64,000 nt of DNA from an uncultured Halomonas sp. (GTDB lineage: Bacteria; Pseudomonadota; Gammaproteobacteria; Pseudomonadales; Halomonadaceae). The notes beneath the pieces were generated by a model. It was not told the origin of the DNA and searched no databases. It saw nothing but the letters and a program-made list of their open reading frames with translations. Within the stretch, counting starts at the first letter, position 1. Every line of letters begins with the position of its first letter. The stretch spans positions 53,589 through 117,588 of the forward strand of contig NZ_CAMPKE010000012.1 of NCBI RefSeq assembly GCF_946887195.1. Reading direction: 5' to 3'. A program made the translations under genes and the position numbers. Shown here one piece after another: positions 37,809 through 46,872 of this stretch.

Positions 37809-39092
37809 TTAGTACTGCCGTCCCAGCAGTGCCTCATCGAACGGATAACGCGAGAGCATTGCAATGCCGTTATCGGTGATCAGCACTTCTTCTTCCAGCT
37901 TGACGCCATCGGCCGCGCCGACCTCGCCAATGTAGCTTTCCACCGAGACGACCATGCCCGGTTCGAGCACACCATCCTTGGAGAAGCGGTCGAAATCCAT
38001 GTGGTGCGCGACCAGCGGCGTCTCGCCGTGCATGCCCACGCCATGGATGATCGAGGGGTAGCGGCGATCGAGAAAGCGCTCGGGAATCTTCCAGGCGCGT
38101 TCGGCGATCTCGCGGTAACTGATGCCCGGTTCAAGGATCGAGATGTTGTGCTGAACCTGCTCATGAGCCATTTGATAGAGGCTCTGCTGGTAGCCGCTGG
38201 GTCTGCCGGGGCCGACGTGGAAGGTGCGCGAGAAATCCGAGTAGTAGCCGTGGCAACCGATGGTGTCGGTATCCAGCGCGACCAGCTCGCCGGGGCGAAT
38301 CACCCGGTCGCTGGCCTCGTTGAACCAGGGATTGGTGCGCGGGCCGGACGACAATAGGCGCGTCTCGATGAACTCGCCGCCCTGCTCGATCACGTTGCCG
38401 TACATGATCGCGAACAGCTCGTTCTCGGTGATGCCGGGCCTGATCGCCGCTTCGACTTCGGCCACTGCGGCTTCGCTGGCGGCCATCGATTGCGCCAGGC
38501 AGGCGACCTCTTCCGGCGTCTTGATGCGCCGGCAATGCAGGGTATCCTGCATGCAGTCAAACACATCGAGCCCCTGGGCCTCGAGCGAGCGCGCCAGGTT
38601 GAGCGTACAACGATCCAGCCCGACCTTGCGATTGCCGTGGCCGTGCTCCTCGATCAGCTCGGCGATCTCGATACCGAAGGGATCGCTCGAGAGATTGTCG
38701 CGCTGATTGACCGCCGACCACACCACCTTGGAGGTGCGCGCTTCATCGATGGTCTCGAGCCAGGTCGAGACATGCGCGCTCCCGGGGTATTCGAAGAGGA
38801 TGACCGGCCCCTCCAGCGGCACGTAGATGTAGCGCGTGGAGTTGCGCAAAAAGTAGCCGAACATGTTGCGCGAGCCGGTGGCGTAGCGCTGGTTGTTGGG
38901 GTCGAACAGCACCAGCGCGGCATAGCCCTGCTCGGCCATCATCGCGCGTAGCCGGCTCAATCGCCCGGCACGCAATCGTACGGGATCGAAGGCGGCGGGG
39001 ATGCTGTCGCCGTTGGCCATCGGCGCCGAAGGGATGACCGGAATGCTGTCCGGCTCGCGGTCGGAGAGGGACCCGAATTCTACGGAACTCAT
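37809..39092 (-). CDS. DddP-like M24-family protein (creatinase/aminopeptidase fold)
   Basis: 427 residues with AGGGAA upstream of the ATG. From FDPNNQRYATGSRNM through IETRLLSSGPRTNPWF to the C terminus YPFDEALLG it closely parallels DddP, the M24-fold DMSP lyase of roseobacters. The metal ligands are intact: D274 and D276 in LDTDTIG, D286 in SDFSRT, H350 in IIHGVG, E385 in SVESYIGE and E400/401. Six residues after the metal histidine, where DddP has its catalytic Asp377, this protein has G356. So it is a DddP relative that probably does not cleave DMSP the same way; a peptidase- or hydrolase-like role is possible. Next to a 2OG oxygenase and a LysR gene. Confidence 0.78.
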   Translation of the reverse strand: MSSVEFGSLSDREPDSIPVIPSAPMANGDSIPAAFDPVRLRAGRLSRLRAMMAEQGYAALVLFDPNNQRYATGSRNMFGYFLRNSTRYIYVPLEGPVILFEYPGSAHVSTWLETIDEARTSKVVWSAVNQRDNLSSDPFGIEIAELIEEHGHGNRKVGLDRCTLNLARSLEAQGLDVFDCMQDTLHCRRIKTPEEVACLAQSMAASEAAVAEVEAAIRPGITENELFAIMYGNVIEQGGEFIETRLLSSGPRTNPWFNEASDRVIRPGELVALDTDTIGCHGYYSDFSRTFHVGPGRPSGYQQSLYQMAHEQVQHNISILEPGISYREIAERAWKIPERFLDRRYPSIIHGVGMHGETPLVAHHMDFDRFSKDGVLEPGMVVSVESYIGEVGAADGVKLEEEVLITDNGIAMLSRYPFDEALLGRQY

Positions 39093-39123
39093 GCTATTTC
39101 CCTGAAAAAGCTTTAATTACTGA

Positions 39124-39247
39124 ACTAGACGTCGACGTGCGAAGGTCAGACAAGGCAAAAATCGGCGAAAAAGCGGAGTTTACGTAGGAGTAAATGAGCA
39201 TTTTAAGCCGGTTTTTAACGCCGTATGGCCGAGCGCAGCAGTCTAGT
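39124..39247. repeat. 124-bp inverted-repeat element (MITE/REP-like)
   Basis: Bounded by perfect 7-bp inverted ends ACTAGAC / GTCTAGT, with an internal imperfect pair AAAAATCGGC / GCCGGTTTTT and partial pairing throughout, so the whole unit can fold as one long hairpin. Its right end contains the TAG stop codon of the oxygenase gene. The central part resembles short intergenic repeats I associate with halophilic gammaproteobacteria (memory, not checked). Confidence 0.65.
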
Positions 39248-40127
39248 CGGCTAGGTTGTCGCTGCGCTGCATACCTTCTTGCAGCAGCTTCTCGTGAATC
39301 GGCGCCATGCGCCCGAAAATGCGCAGGGCGCGTTCGGGGCGGCCGATGAAGCCGGGCTCCTTGGCGTAGGCGAAAATCACCGTGTGGCGCTCGCGGTTGC
39401 CCGCAACCGGCGTCACCCGGTGCAGCGAATAGCGGCCGAAGAAGACCTGCAGATCGCCGGGCTGTAGATCCAGCGACTTGAGCGATGAGCGATCGCCGTC
39501 GAGCACGCGCTGCACGCCCTCGAAATTTTCGCCCTCGGGGCTGCGAATGCCCGGTGCGTACTCGAAGCGTCCGCCGCCATGGGATTGACGGGTCATCATG
39601 GTGACGATGAATTCGTTGGTATCGTAGTGCCAGGGGTGTTGGCAGCCCTCGCGCAGCACGTTGATCACCAGCCCCGCCAGCGGATCGGCGTATTCGTGAA
39701 TCTCGTCCACGCCCACCACATCGGCGATGAAACGCTGGAAAGCGGGGTTCTCGTAGACCTGGCGGATGATGGTGCTATCGTCGATACGGTCGCCGGCGAC
39801 GAAGCCATTGGTGCGGTCGTCGAAGCGGTTTTTGGGGTGCGATGCCGGCAGGCTAGGATCGCCATCGGCGTTATAGGGGTTGGTTTCGGTCTGATTGTAA
39901 TGAGCCTCGGGAGAAAGCCGCTCGGTCTCGCGCTCGAGACGCGCCAGCGCCGCGCGAGGAACGAAATGCTTGAGCACCACGCAACCATCTTTCGCCAGTT
40001 GCCGCCGGCATTCATCGATGAGTTGCTGGCCGCGCTGGTTATCCCGGTCGAAGATGGGGTAGCGCTCCAGGTCCACGAGCCCCTCTAGCGAGGCGGCGGC
40101 ATTTGGGCTCTCGGCGATGGTAGGCAT
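39243..40127 (-). CDS. Fe(II)/2-oxoglutarate-dependent oxygenase, BesD/HalD-like
   Basis: 294 residues from the ATG at 40127, chosen for AGGAGA seven bases upstream. Iron ligands look complete for a hydroxylase: HPWHYDTNEF gives the H-x-D pair and SLHRVTPV the distal histidine, with a 2OG-binding arginine in NRERH. In the related radical halogenases the Asp is Gly, so halogenation is unlikely. Family members act on free amino acids or small amino compounds. Its stop codon lies inside the 39124-39247 repeat. It diverges from a LysR gene and probably shares its substrate pathway with the downstream M24 protein (inference). Confidence 0.75.
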   Translation of the reverse strand: MPTIAESPNAAASLEGLVDLERYPIFDRDNQRGQQLIDECRRQLAKDGCVVLKHFVPRAALARLERETERLSPEAHYNQTETNPYNADGDPSLPASHPKNRFDDRTNGFVAGDRIDDSTIIRQVYENPAFQRFIADVVGVDEIHEYADPLAGLVINVLREGCQHPWHYDTNEFIVTMMTRQSHGGGRFEYAPGIRSPEGENFEGVQRVLDGDRSSLKSLDLQPGDLQVFFGRYSLHRVTPVAGNRERHTVIFAYAKEPGFIGRPERALRIFGRMAPIHEKLLQEGMQRSDNLAD

Positions 40128-40239
40128 GGTGCTGTCTCCTGATTGAACCGATGACATGACACCTGGACAGCATAGAGAGCAGGCTTTAATAATAGAAATG
40201 AATGGTTAAGATAAGATTGATTATAGAGGCTCATAGATA

Positions 40240-41127
40240 ATGGATACGGATCTGCTGCGTGCCTTCGTCACCGTGGCCGAATGCGAAGGCTTCAGCGCCG
40301 CCGGCAAGATCCTCTGTCGTACCCAGTCGGCGGTCAGCCTGCAAATCAAGCGTCTGGAAGACCGCATGGGCGAGACGCTGTTCGAGCGCACCAGTCGCAG
40401 CGTGCTGCTGACCTCGGCCGGTGGCCGCCTGCTGCCCTATGCTCGGCAGATGCTCAAGTTGCAGGACGAAGCCAAGCGGGTGATGGGCGCCGACCGCCGT
40501 GGCGAGTTGATTCGCCTGGGTATTTCCGAGGAGCAGGCCAGTGCCTACCTGCCCGCGTTGCTGCCGCAATTCTCGGCGACGCACCCCGAGGTACGCATGG
40601 AAGTGCTTTGCGATATCAGCAGCACACTGGTGCATCGCTTTCAGGAGGGCCTGCTCGATGCGGTGCTGGCGGTCCGCCACACGCCGACTCATTCCGGCCG
40701 GCTGCTGGGTCGCGAGCCGATGGTCTGGGTGGTCGCCGAGCATGTCGATCTGAGCGCCTGGGAGCGCTTGCCGCTGGCACTGAATCCGGAGGGTTGCATC
40801 TTTCGCGCCCACGCCTTCGCCGCCTTGGGCCGCGATGAGCGCCAATGGGAAGTCCGCTATACCAGCCCCTCGCCGACCGGTCTCAATGTCGCCGTTCAGG
40901 CCGGGTTGGCGATGACGGTCAAGACCCCGCGCAGCGTGCCATCGGGCTGTCGTATCGTCGGTGCGGCGCAGGGCTTGCCCGAGATCGGCCACGTGGATAT
41001 CGAACTGCACCGCGCACCGGGGCAGATGAGCGAGGCCTTCGAGGTCTTCTGCAACGCGCTGGCGCAGATCGTGACCCATGCCGATTCGATGCAGAGCGTC
41101 GGGCTGGTCGCCTCGCATCAGGCCTGA
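40240..41127 (+). CDS. LysR-family transcriptional regulator
   Basis: 295 residues. The N-terminal winged helix-turn-helix is clear (LRAFVTVAECEGFSAAGKIL, then SAVSLQIKRLED), followed by a periplasmic-binding-type effector domain. Divergent from the 2OG oxygenase with a 112-bp gap, the usual arrangement for a LysR protein controlling its neighbour; it also lies 47 bp before the LD-carboxypeptidase on the same strand, so either set could be its target. Effector unknown. Confidence 0.88.
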   Translation: MDTDLLRAFVTVAECEGFSAAGKILCRTQSAVSLQIKRLEDRMGETLFERTSRSVLLTSAGGRLLPYARQMLKLQDEAKRVMGADRRGELIRLGISEEQASAYLPALLPQFSATHPEVRMEVLCDISSTLVHRFQEGLLDAVLAVRHTPTHSGRLLGREPMVWVVAEHVDLSAWERLPLALNPEGCIFRAHAFAALGRDERQWEVRYTSPSPTGLNVAVQAGLAMTVKTPRSVPSGCRIVGAAQGLPEIGHVDIELHRAPGQMSEAFEVFCNALAQIVTHADSMQSVGLVASHQA

Positions 41128-41174
41128 CCGGCAGGCCGATACGCTTTGCCTATTTACTCATCGAGTGAGGTCTC

Positions 41175-42077
41175 ATGTCTCTTTCCATCAACGTCGTGGC
41201 GCCAGCATCCCATACCGACCCGAAGATCGTCAGCGAGGCCGCCAATGCGCTCGAATCGTTGGGCATCGATGTGCGCATACCGGACTCGTTGCAGGCGCCC
41301 AGCCGCTACCTGGCCGGCAGCGTGGCGCATCGCCTGGCGGGACTCTACGACGCCTACGCCGATCCCGACACGCAAGCGGTGTGGGCGGTGCGCGGCGGCT
41401 ACGGCTGTGCCCAGCTGATCGAACACATCGATTGGACGCGCCTGCCACCCAAACCGCTGATCGGTTATTCCGATATCAGTGTGCTGCTCGATCAGTGTCA
41501 TCGCCACGGATTGCCGGCGATACATGGCCCGGTGATGAAGGAGGCCGCCCTGCTAGGCCACGAATCACCCGAGCAGTGCAGCGTCGCCAAGCGTCAGATC
41601 GAAGAGCTTCGCGGTCTATTGTCAGGCAGCGAGCCCGAGGCGTTCCCATTGACGCGCGTCGGCGGCGAACAACTCGCTGGCGAGCATGCCGAAGAGGGGC
41701 CGGTCGTCGGCGGCAATCTGATGACGCTGGCCTGCGTCGCCGGGACGTCGGCGGGCTTCTTTGCGCCACCCGGGGCGCTGGTCATCCTCGAGGATGTCGG
41801 CGAGCCCTACTACCGTCTGGAGCGCGCGCTATGGCAACTGGTGCATTCCGGCGCCTTCGATCGGGCGTCGGCCATTTGCCTGGGCACGTTCGAAGGCTGT
41901 ACGCCTTACGGCGATGCATCGCTGGAAGCGATCTTCGCCGATGTGCTGCAACCGCTTGGCGTGGCGCTTTATAGCGGTTTGCCGGTTGGCCATGGGCTAC
42001 ACAATCGACCGTGGCGCTATGGTGCCATGGGACGTATCGCGAAGGGCTATCTACACTGGGAACCGAGGCCGTCTTAA
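41175..42077 (+). CDS. ldcA: LD-carboxypeptidase (peptidase S66, LdcA-type)
   Basis: 300 residues, cytoplasmic, no signal peptide. The S66 signature is present: RGGYGCAQLI, the serine nucleophile in IGYSDIS, the glutamate region ILEDVGEPYYRLERA and the histidine in PVGHGLHNRPW, matching the Ser-Glu-His triad. LdcA trims the terminal D-alanine from murein tetrapeptides during recycling; relatives (MccF) cleave modified peptides. It stands directly before the dipeptide importer dppABCDF, which in enteric bacteria can also import murein tripeptide, so a role in recycling or using imported peptides fits. Confidence 0.88.
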   Translation: MSLSINVVAPASHTDPKIVSEAANALESLGIDVRIPDSLQAPSRYLAGSVAHRLAGLYDAYADPDTQAVWAVRGGYGCAQLIEHIDWTRLPPKPLIGYSDISVLLDQCHRHGLPAIHGPVMKEAALLGHESPEQCSVAKRQIEELRGLLSGSEPEAFPLTRVGGEQLAGEHAEEGPVVGGNLMTLACVAGTSAGFFAPPGALVILEDVGEPYYRLERALWQLVHSGAFDRASAICLGTFEGCTPYGDASLEAIFADVLQPLGVALYSGLPVGHGLHNRPWRYGAMGRIAKGYLHWEPRPS

Positions 42078-42244
42078 ACTAAAGGGGTAGTTGATTAAAC
42101 GCTTGTTAGACGGCCAAACTGTCGCACATAGCGCGGCGCGCCCAAGCCATTCAACTGCTTTTCAGCGCTGCGCAACCATCCTCGCCGGGTCGTTAACCTA
42201 TCGGCCCGGTGTCAGTTATTAGCGCCTATTGCAGGAGAGCAATA

Positions 42245-43831
42245 ATGAAAAAGACACTGCTAGCGGCCAGCGTTGCGGCCTTGATGCTCGGTGCCACCCC
42301 GGTCATGGCCGAAACTTTGGTGTACTGCTCGGAAGGCTCGCCCGAAGGGTTCGATCCTTCGCTATATACCGCGGGCACGACGTTCGATGCGTCGAGCAAA
42401 CCGGTCTTCAACCGCCTGGTCGAGTTCAAGATCGGCACCACCGAGCTGCGCCCTGGACTGGCCGAGAGCTGGGAAGTCTCCGACGACGGCCTCGAGTACA
42501 CCTTCCATCTGCGCGAAGACGTACAGTTTCACACCACCGACTACTTTACCCCGACCCGCCCTTTCAACGCCGATGACGTGCTGTACACCTTCGCGCGGCA
42601 GATGGACAAGGAAAACGCCTATTACCAGCTCAACAATGGCGCTTACGAGTACTTCAACGCCATGTCGATGCCGGATTTGATCAAGGATATCGTCAAGGTC
42701 GACGATTACACCGTGAAGATCGTCCTCACCCGCCCGGAGGCGCCATTCCTGGCCGACCTGGCGATGGATTTCGCCTCGATCCAATCCAAGGAGTACGGCC
42801 AGGCGATGCTCGAGGCCGGCACGCCCGAGATGGTCAACCAGCAGCCGATCGGTACCGGCCCCTATCAGTTCGTCGGTTACCAGGAAGATGCGGTCATTCG
42901 TTACACGGCCAACCCGACCTTCTTCCGTGGCCAGGAGGAACTGGACAATCTGGTATTCGCCATTACACCCAATCCGCAGGTGCGCTACCAGAAGCTATTG
43001 GCCGGTGAATGCCATGTGATGGCCTACCCCAACCCGGCCGACATCGAAGAGATGAAGAACAACGACGAGATCGAAGTGCTCTCGGAGCCCGGCCTCAACG
43101 TCGCCTATCTGGCCTACAACACCCAGATGGAGCCGTTCGACGATCCCAAGGTGCGCAAGGCGCTGAACATGGCCATCAACAAGGAAGCGATCATCGACGC
43201 CGTGTTCCAGGGCGCCGGCCAGGTGGCCAAGAACCCCATTCCGCCGACTATGTGGGGGTACAACGAAGCCATCGAAGACGACCCGTACGCTCCTGAGAAA
43301 GCGCGTCAGATGCTCGAGGAAGCGGGTGTCGAAAACCTGAGCATGAACATCTGGGCAATGCCGGTACAGCGCCCCTATATGCCCGACGCGCGACGTACCG
43401 CCACATTGATGCAGGCCGATCTGGCCGAAGTCGGCGTCGATGTGAATATCGTCACCTACGAGTGGGGCGAGTACCTGAAGCGCTCTTCGAATCTGGATCG
43501 CGATGGCGCGGTCATTCTCGGCTGGACCGGCGACAACGGCGACCCCGACAACTTCCTCGCCGTGCTGCTCGGTTGCGATGCCGTGGGTGGCTCAAACCGC
43601 GCGCAATGGTGCTATGAGCCGTTCAACGAGCTGATCATGGAAGCCAAGACGCTGACCGATCAAGCCAAGCGTGCCGAGCTGTACAAGCAGGCTCAGGTGA
43701 TCTTCAAGGAGCAGGCACCATGGAACACGCTGGCCCACTCGGTGACCCACATGCCGATACGCAAGGAGGTCGAGGGTTATACGGTCGACCCGCTCGGCAG
43801 TCATAATTTCGAGGGCGTCACGCTAAAATAA
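42245..43831 (+). CDS. dppA: Dipeptide ABC transporter substrate-binding protein
   Basis: 528 residues with a Sec signal peptide (MKKTLLAASVAALMLGATP, cleavage after VMA). ATG at 42245 is preceded by AGGAG. It follows E. coli DppA closely over the whole length: LVYCSEGSPEGFDP, FKIGTTELRPGLAE, RPEAPFLADLAMDFAS, IPPTMWGYN and MPVQRPYMPDARR. It binds di- and tripeptides and, in some bacteria, heme. First gene of the dpp operon; 413 bp of sequence from ldcA's end to 42244 is not present here, only 167 bp, so co-transcription with ldcA is possible. Confidence 0.94.
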   Translation: MKKTLLAASVAALMLGATPVMAETLVYCSEGSPEGFDPSLYTAGTTFDASSKPVFNRLVEFKIGTTELRPGLAESWEVSDDGLEYTFHLREDVQFHTTDYFTPTRPFNADDVLYTFARQMDKENAYYQLNNGAYEYFNAMSMPDLIKDIVKVDDYTVKIVLTRPEAPFLADLAMDFASIQSKEYGQAMLEAGTPEMVNQQPIGTGPYQFVGYQEDAVIRYTANPTFFRGQEELDNLVFAITPNPQVRYQKLLAGECHVMAYPNPADIEEMKNNDEIEVLSEPGLNVAYLAYNTQMEPFDDPKVRKALNMAINKEAIIDAVFQGAGQVAKNPIPPTMWGYNEAIEDDPYAPEKARQMLEEAGVENLSMNIWAMPVQRPYMPDARRTATLMQADLAEVGVDVNIVTYEWGEYLKRSSNLDRDGAVILGWTGDNGDPDNFLAVLLGCDAVGGSNRAQWCYEPFNELIMEAKTLTDQAKRAELYKQAQVIFKEQAPWNTLAHSVTHMPIRKEVEGYTVDPLGSHNFEGVTLK

Positions 43832-43850
43832 ACCCTTCCACACGCTGTTC

Positions 43851-43922
43851 AGGGCGGCCATTACCAGGCTGTGTCAAAACGTAGCGAGAGCCGTTTTGGC
43901 ACGGTTGGGGCATGGCCGCCCT
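43851..43922 (+). other. Nested inverted repeat between dppA and dppB
   Basis: Outer perfect 11-bp pair AGGGCGGCCAT (43851-43861) / ATGGCCGCCCT (43912-43922), and inside it an 11-bp near-perfect hairpin GTGTCAAAACG / CGTTTTGGCAC. It lies 19 bp after the dppA stop and 31 bp before dppB. Such structures after binding-protein genes usually stabilise the upstream mRNA or attenuate the downstream genes. Confidence 0.7.
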
Positions 43923-43953
43923 TTTCGCCGTACGACCTGGTTAACTCCGCATC

Positions 43954-44958
43954 ATGCTAAAGTTCATTCTCATCAAACTGGCGCAAGTGATACCGACGTT
44001 CATCGGCGTCACCATCGTTGCGTTCTCGTTCATTCGCCTGTTGCCTGGCGACCCTATCATTCTGCTGGCCGGTGAGCGCGGTATCTCCCCGGAGCGCTAT
44101 GCCCAACTCAGCGCTCAACTTGGCTTCGACCGCCCGCTGGTCGTTCAATACTGGGACTTTCTGAGCAGCTTGCTGCAAGGCGACCTGGGAACCTCGCTGG
44201 TGACTCACACTCGGGTCATCGATGAATTCTTCAGTCGCTTCCCGGCCACCGTGGAGCTCTCGCTGGTCGCGCTGTTCATCGCCGTACTCATCGGCCTGCC
44301 GGCCGGCGTCATCGCCGCCACCCGACGCGGCTCGTGGATCGATCACGGCGTGATGGGCGTCAGCCTGACCGGCTATTCGATGCCGATCTTCTGGTGGGGC
44401 CTGCTGGCGATCATGCTGTTCTCCAGCACACTGGGCTGGACGCCGGTTTCCGGGCGTATCTCCTACCTGTATTTCGTCGATTCGGTGACCGGCTTTCTGA
44501 CCATCGATACTCTGCTGGCCGGTAACTGGGATGCCTTCTGGTCGACGCTGCATCACTTGATTCTGCCGGCGATCGTGCTCGGCACCATTCCCATGGCGGT
44601 CATCGCCCGCCAGACCCGCTCGTCGATGCTCGAGGTGCAGGGCGAAGATTACGTGCGTACCGCTCGCGCCAAGGGGCTCTCCAACTTCCGCGTGGTGATG
44701 GTGCATACCCTGCGCAATGCCTTGATCACCGTCGTCACGGTGATCGGTCTGCAAGTCGGCCTGTTGCTATCGGGGGCGATTCTCACCGAAACGATCTTCT
44801 CGTGGCCCGGCATCGGCAAGTGGATGGTCGACGCCATAACGCGCCGCGACTACGCCGCGGTTCAAGGTGCGCTGGTGCTGATCGCGCTGATCATCATGAT
44901 CATCAACCTGCTGGTCGATATCGCCTACGGCATCATCAACCCGCGCATTCGCTATTAG
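43954..44958 (+). CDS. dppB: Dipeptide ABC transporter permease DppB
   Basis: 334-residue inner-membrane permease with six hydrophobic segments and the EAA-type cytoplasmic loop GEDYVRTARAKGLSNFRVVM before the last helices. It pairs with DppC to form the peptide channel. The start MLKFILIKLAQVIPTFIGV has the standard DppB N-terminal helix. The gap before it contains the nested repeat described at 43851; dppC starts 10 bp after its stop. Confidence 0.94.
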   Translation: MLKFILIKLAQVIPTFIGVTIVAFSFIRLLPGDPIILLAGERGISPERYAQLSAQLGFDRPLVVQYWDFLSSLLQGDLGTSLVTHTRVIDEFFSRFPATVELSLVALFIAVLIGLPAGVIAATRRGSWIDHGVMGVSLTGYSMPIFWWGLLAIMLFSSTLGWTPVSGRISYLYFVDSVTGFLTIDTLLAGNWDAFWSTLHHLILPAIVLGTIPMAVIARQTRSSMLEVQGEDYVRTARAKGLSNFRVVMVHTLRNALITVVTVIGLQVGLLLSGAILTETIFSWPGIGKWMVDAITRRDYAAVQGALVLIALIIMIINLLVDIAYGIINPRIRY

Positions 44959-44968
44959 GAGGCTCGAC

Positions 44969-45868
44969 ATGTCCATAACGTCATCTCATGCGGCCCCCGG
45001 CACCCTGCGTTACCAGTTCGCCGAGTTCTGGGCCTATTTCAGCGCCAACCGCGGCGCCTTGATCGGCCTGCTGTTCGTCAGCGCCATGCTGATCATTGCC
45101 GTGCTGGCGCCGCTGTTCGCGCCCCACGATCCGGCCATGCAAAATCGCGAAGCCTTCCTGCTACCGCCGGTGTGGCACGCCGAGGGAAGCTGGAATTACA
45201 TCCTCGGCACCGATGCCGTGGGCCGCGATATTCTCTCGCGCCTGATTTATGGCGCCCGCTATTCGCTGTCGGTCGGCGCGCTGGTGGTGTTGATGTCGAT
45301 GACGGTCGGCATCCTTCTCGGTCTGCTGGCCGGTTATTTTCGCGGCTGGGTCGAGACACTGATCACCCGAGTCATGGATGTGGTGCTGTCCTTTCCCAGC
45401 CTGCTGTTGGCGCTGGGCCTGGTCACCGTGCTGAGCCCCGGATTGACCAGCGCGATGATCGCCATCGCCGTGGTCCAGTTACCCTACTTCGTACGCCTGA
45501 CCCGTGCCGCGGTGATCAGCGAGAAGGATCGCGAATACGTCACCGCCAGCCGTCTGGCCGGTGCCGGCCATGGCCGATTGATGTTCAACACCCTGCTGCC
45601 CAATTGCATGGCGCCGTTGATTGTCCAGGCCACGCTGTCGTTCTCCACCGCCATCCTGGATATCGCCGCGCTGGGCTTTCTGGGCATGGGCGTACAGCCG
45701 CCGACCCCTGAATGGGGGGCGATGCTCGCCGATGCCCGCGAATTCATGGGTAGCGCCTACTGGGTGGTGACCTTCCCCGGCCTGGTGATTCTGACCACGG
45801 TGCTGATGATCAATCTGATGGGCGATGGTCTGCGCGATGCATTGGACCCGAAAATGAAGCGCTCCTGA
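44969..45868 (+). CDS. dppC: Dipeptide ABC transporter permease DppC
   Basis: 299-residue permease. An N-terminal polar segment and helix (FWAYFSANRGALIGLLFVSA) are followed by the family motif LGTDAVGRDILSRLIYGARYS and the EAA loop SEKDREYVTASRLAGAGHGR. AGGAGG lies nine bases before the ATG. It forms the membrane channel with DppB. Confidence 0.94.
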   Translation: MSITSSHAAPGTLRYQFAEFWAYFSANRGALIGLLFVSAMLIIAVLAPLFAPHDPAMQNREAFLLPPVWHAEGSWNYILGTDAVGRDILSRLIYGARYSLSVGALVVLMSMTVGILLGLLAGYFRGWVETLITRVMDVVLSFPSLLLALGLVTVLSPGLTSAMIAIAVVQLPYFVRLTRAAVISEKDREYVTASRLAGAGHGRLMFNTLLPNCMAPLIVQATLSFSTAILDIAALGFLGMGVQPPTPEWGAMLADAREFMGSAYWVVTFPGLVILTTVLMINLMGDGLRDALDPKMKRS

Positions 45869-45898
45869 AAAAGTATTTTAGTGATAACGAGACATTCC

Positions 45899-46852
45899 AT
45901 GGCACTACTTGAAATCGAAGGGTTGGACGTACGCTTTCGTACCAACAGCGGCCTGTTCCCCGCCGTCGAGGACGCCAGCCTGACCGTCGACAAGGGCGAG
46001 GTGCTGGCCATTGTCGGGGAATCCGGCTCGGGAAAATCGGTATCGATGCTGGCCACCATGGGCCTGCTGCCCTGGACCGCTGAAGTCAGCGCCAGGAAAA
46101 TGGCCTTCGACGGCCAGGACTTGCGCCAACTGAGTTCGCGCCAGCGTCGCAAGATCGTCGGTGGCGAGATGTCGATGATCTTCCAGGAGCCGATGAGCAG
46201 CTTGAACCCCTGTTTCACCGTCGGCACCCAGATCGATGAAATGCTGCGTCAGCACTTGGGTGGCTCACGCAAGGAGCGCAAGGAGCGCACTCTCGATCTG
46301 CTGGCGCAGGTCGGTATTCCCGATCCGAAAAAGCGCATCGGCGCCTATCCGCATCAGCTCTCCGGCGGTATGAGTCAGCGTGTGATGATCGCCATGGCGA
46401 TCTCCTGTAACCCTCGCCTGCTGATCGCCGACGAGCCCACCACTGCGCTGGACGTGACCATTCAGGCGCAGATTCTCGATCTGTTGCTGGAGTTACAGCA
46501 AGACACCGGCATGGCGCTGATTCTGATCACCCACGACATGGGCGTAGTCGCCGAAACCGCGCAGCAGGTGATCGTGCAGTATGCCGGTCGCCAGGTCGAA
46601 CGCCAGGAAGTGAAGGCGCTGTTCGCTCACCCGCGTCACCCTTATACCGAGGCGCTGCTCTCGGCGCTGCCCGAGCGCGCCGGCGATCAGGACCGCCTAC
46701 CGACGATTCCCGGCGTGGTACCGGGCCAGTTGAATCGTCCCAGCGGTTGCCTGTTCAACCCGCGCTGCCGCTATGCCACCGAGCACTGCCAACAGGTAGA
46801 GCCCAAGGCAGCCGACGACCTCACTCAAACGCTTTGCCACTATCCCTTATGA
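45899..46852 (+). CDS. dppD: Dipeptide ABC transporter ATP-binding protein DppD
   Basis: 317 residues from the ATG at 45899 ([11 protein letters not shown]); a GTG 18 bp earlier is possible but adds no domain. Walker A GESGSGKS, signature LSGGMSQRV, Walker [13 protein letters not shown], and the C-terminal oligopeptide-transporter motif [19 protein letters not shown], whose four cysteines (one further on) can bind an iron-sulfur cluster in this family. Its stop overlaps an ATG upstream of dppF's preferred start. Confidence 0.94.
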   Translation: MALLEIEGLDVRFRTNSGLFPAVEDASLTVDKGEVLAIVGESGSGKSVSMLATMGLLPWTAEVSARKMAFDGQDLRQLSSRQRRKIVGGEMSMIFQEPMSSLNPCFTVGTQIDEMLRQHLGGSRKERKERTLDLLAQVGIPDPKKRIGAYPHQLSGGMSQRVMIAMAISCNPRLLIADEPTTALDVTIQAQILDLLLELQQDTGMALILITHDMGVVAETAQQVIVQYAGRQVERQEVKALFAHPRHPYTEALLSALPERAGDQDRLPTIPGVVPGQLNRPSGCLFNPRCRYATEHCQQVEPKAADDLTQTLCHYPL

Positions 46853-46872
46853 GACACGCCGAGGATTCAGCC

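Noticed and set aside
37809..39092. Naming the M24 gene dddP outright
   Set aside because: The residue matching the DddP catalytic Asp is Gly, so DMSP lyase activity is not supported.
39243..40127. Calling the 2OG oxygenase a halogenase
   Set aside because: The iron-binding motif is H-x-D; radical halogenases have Gly or Ala in place of the Asp.
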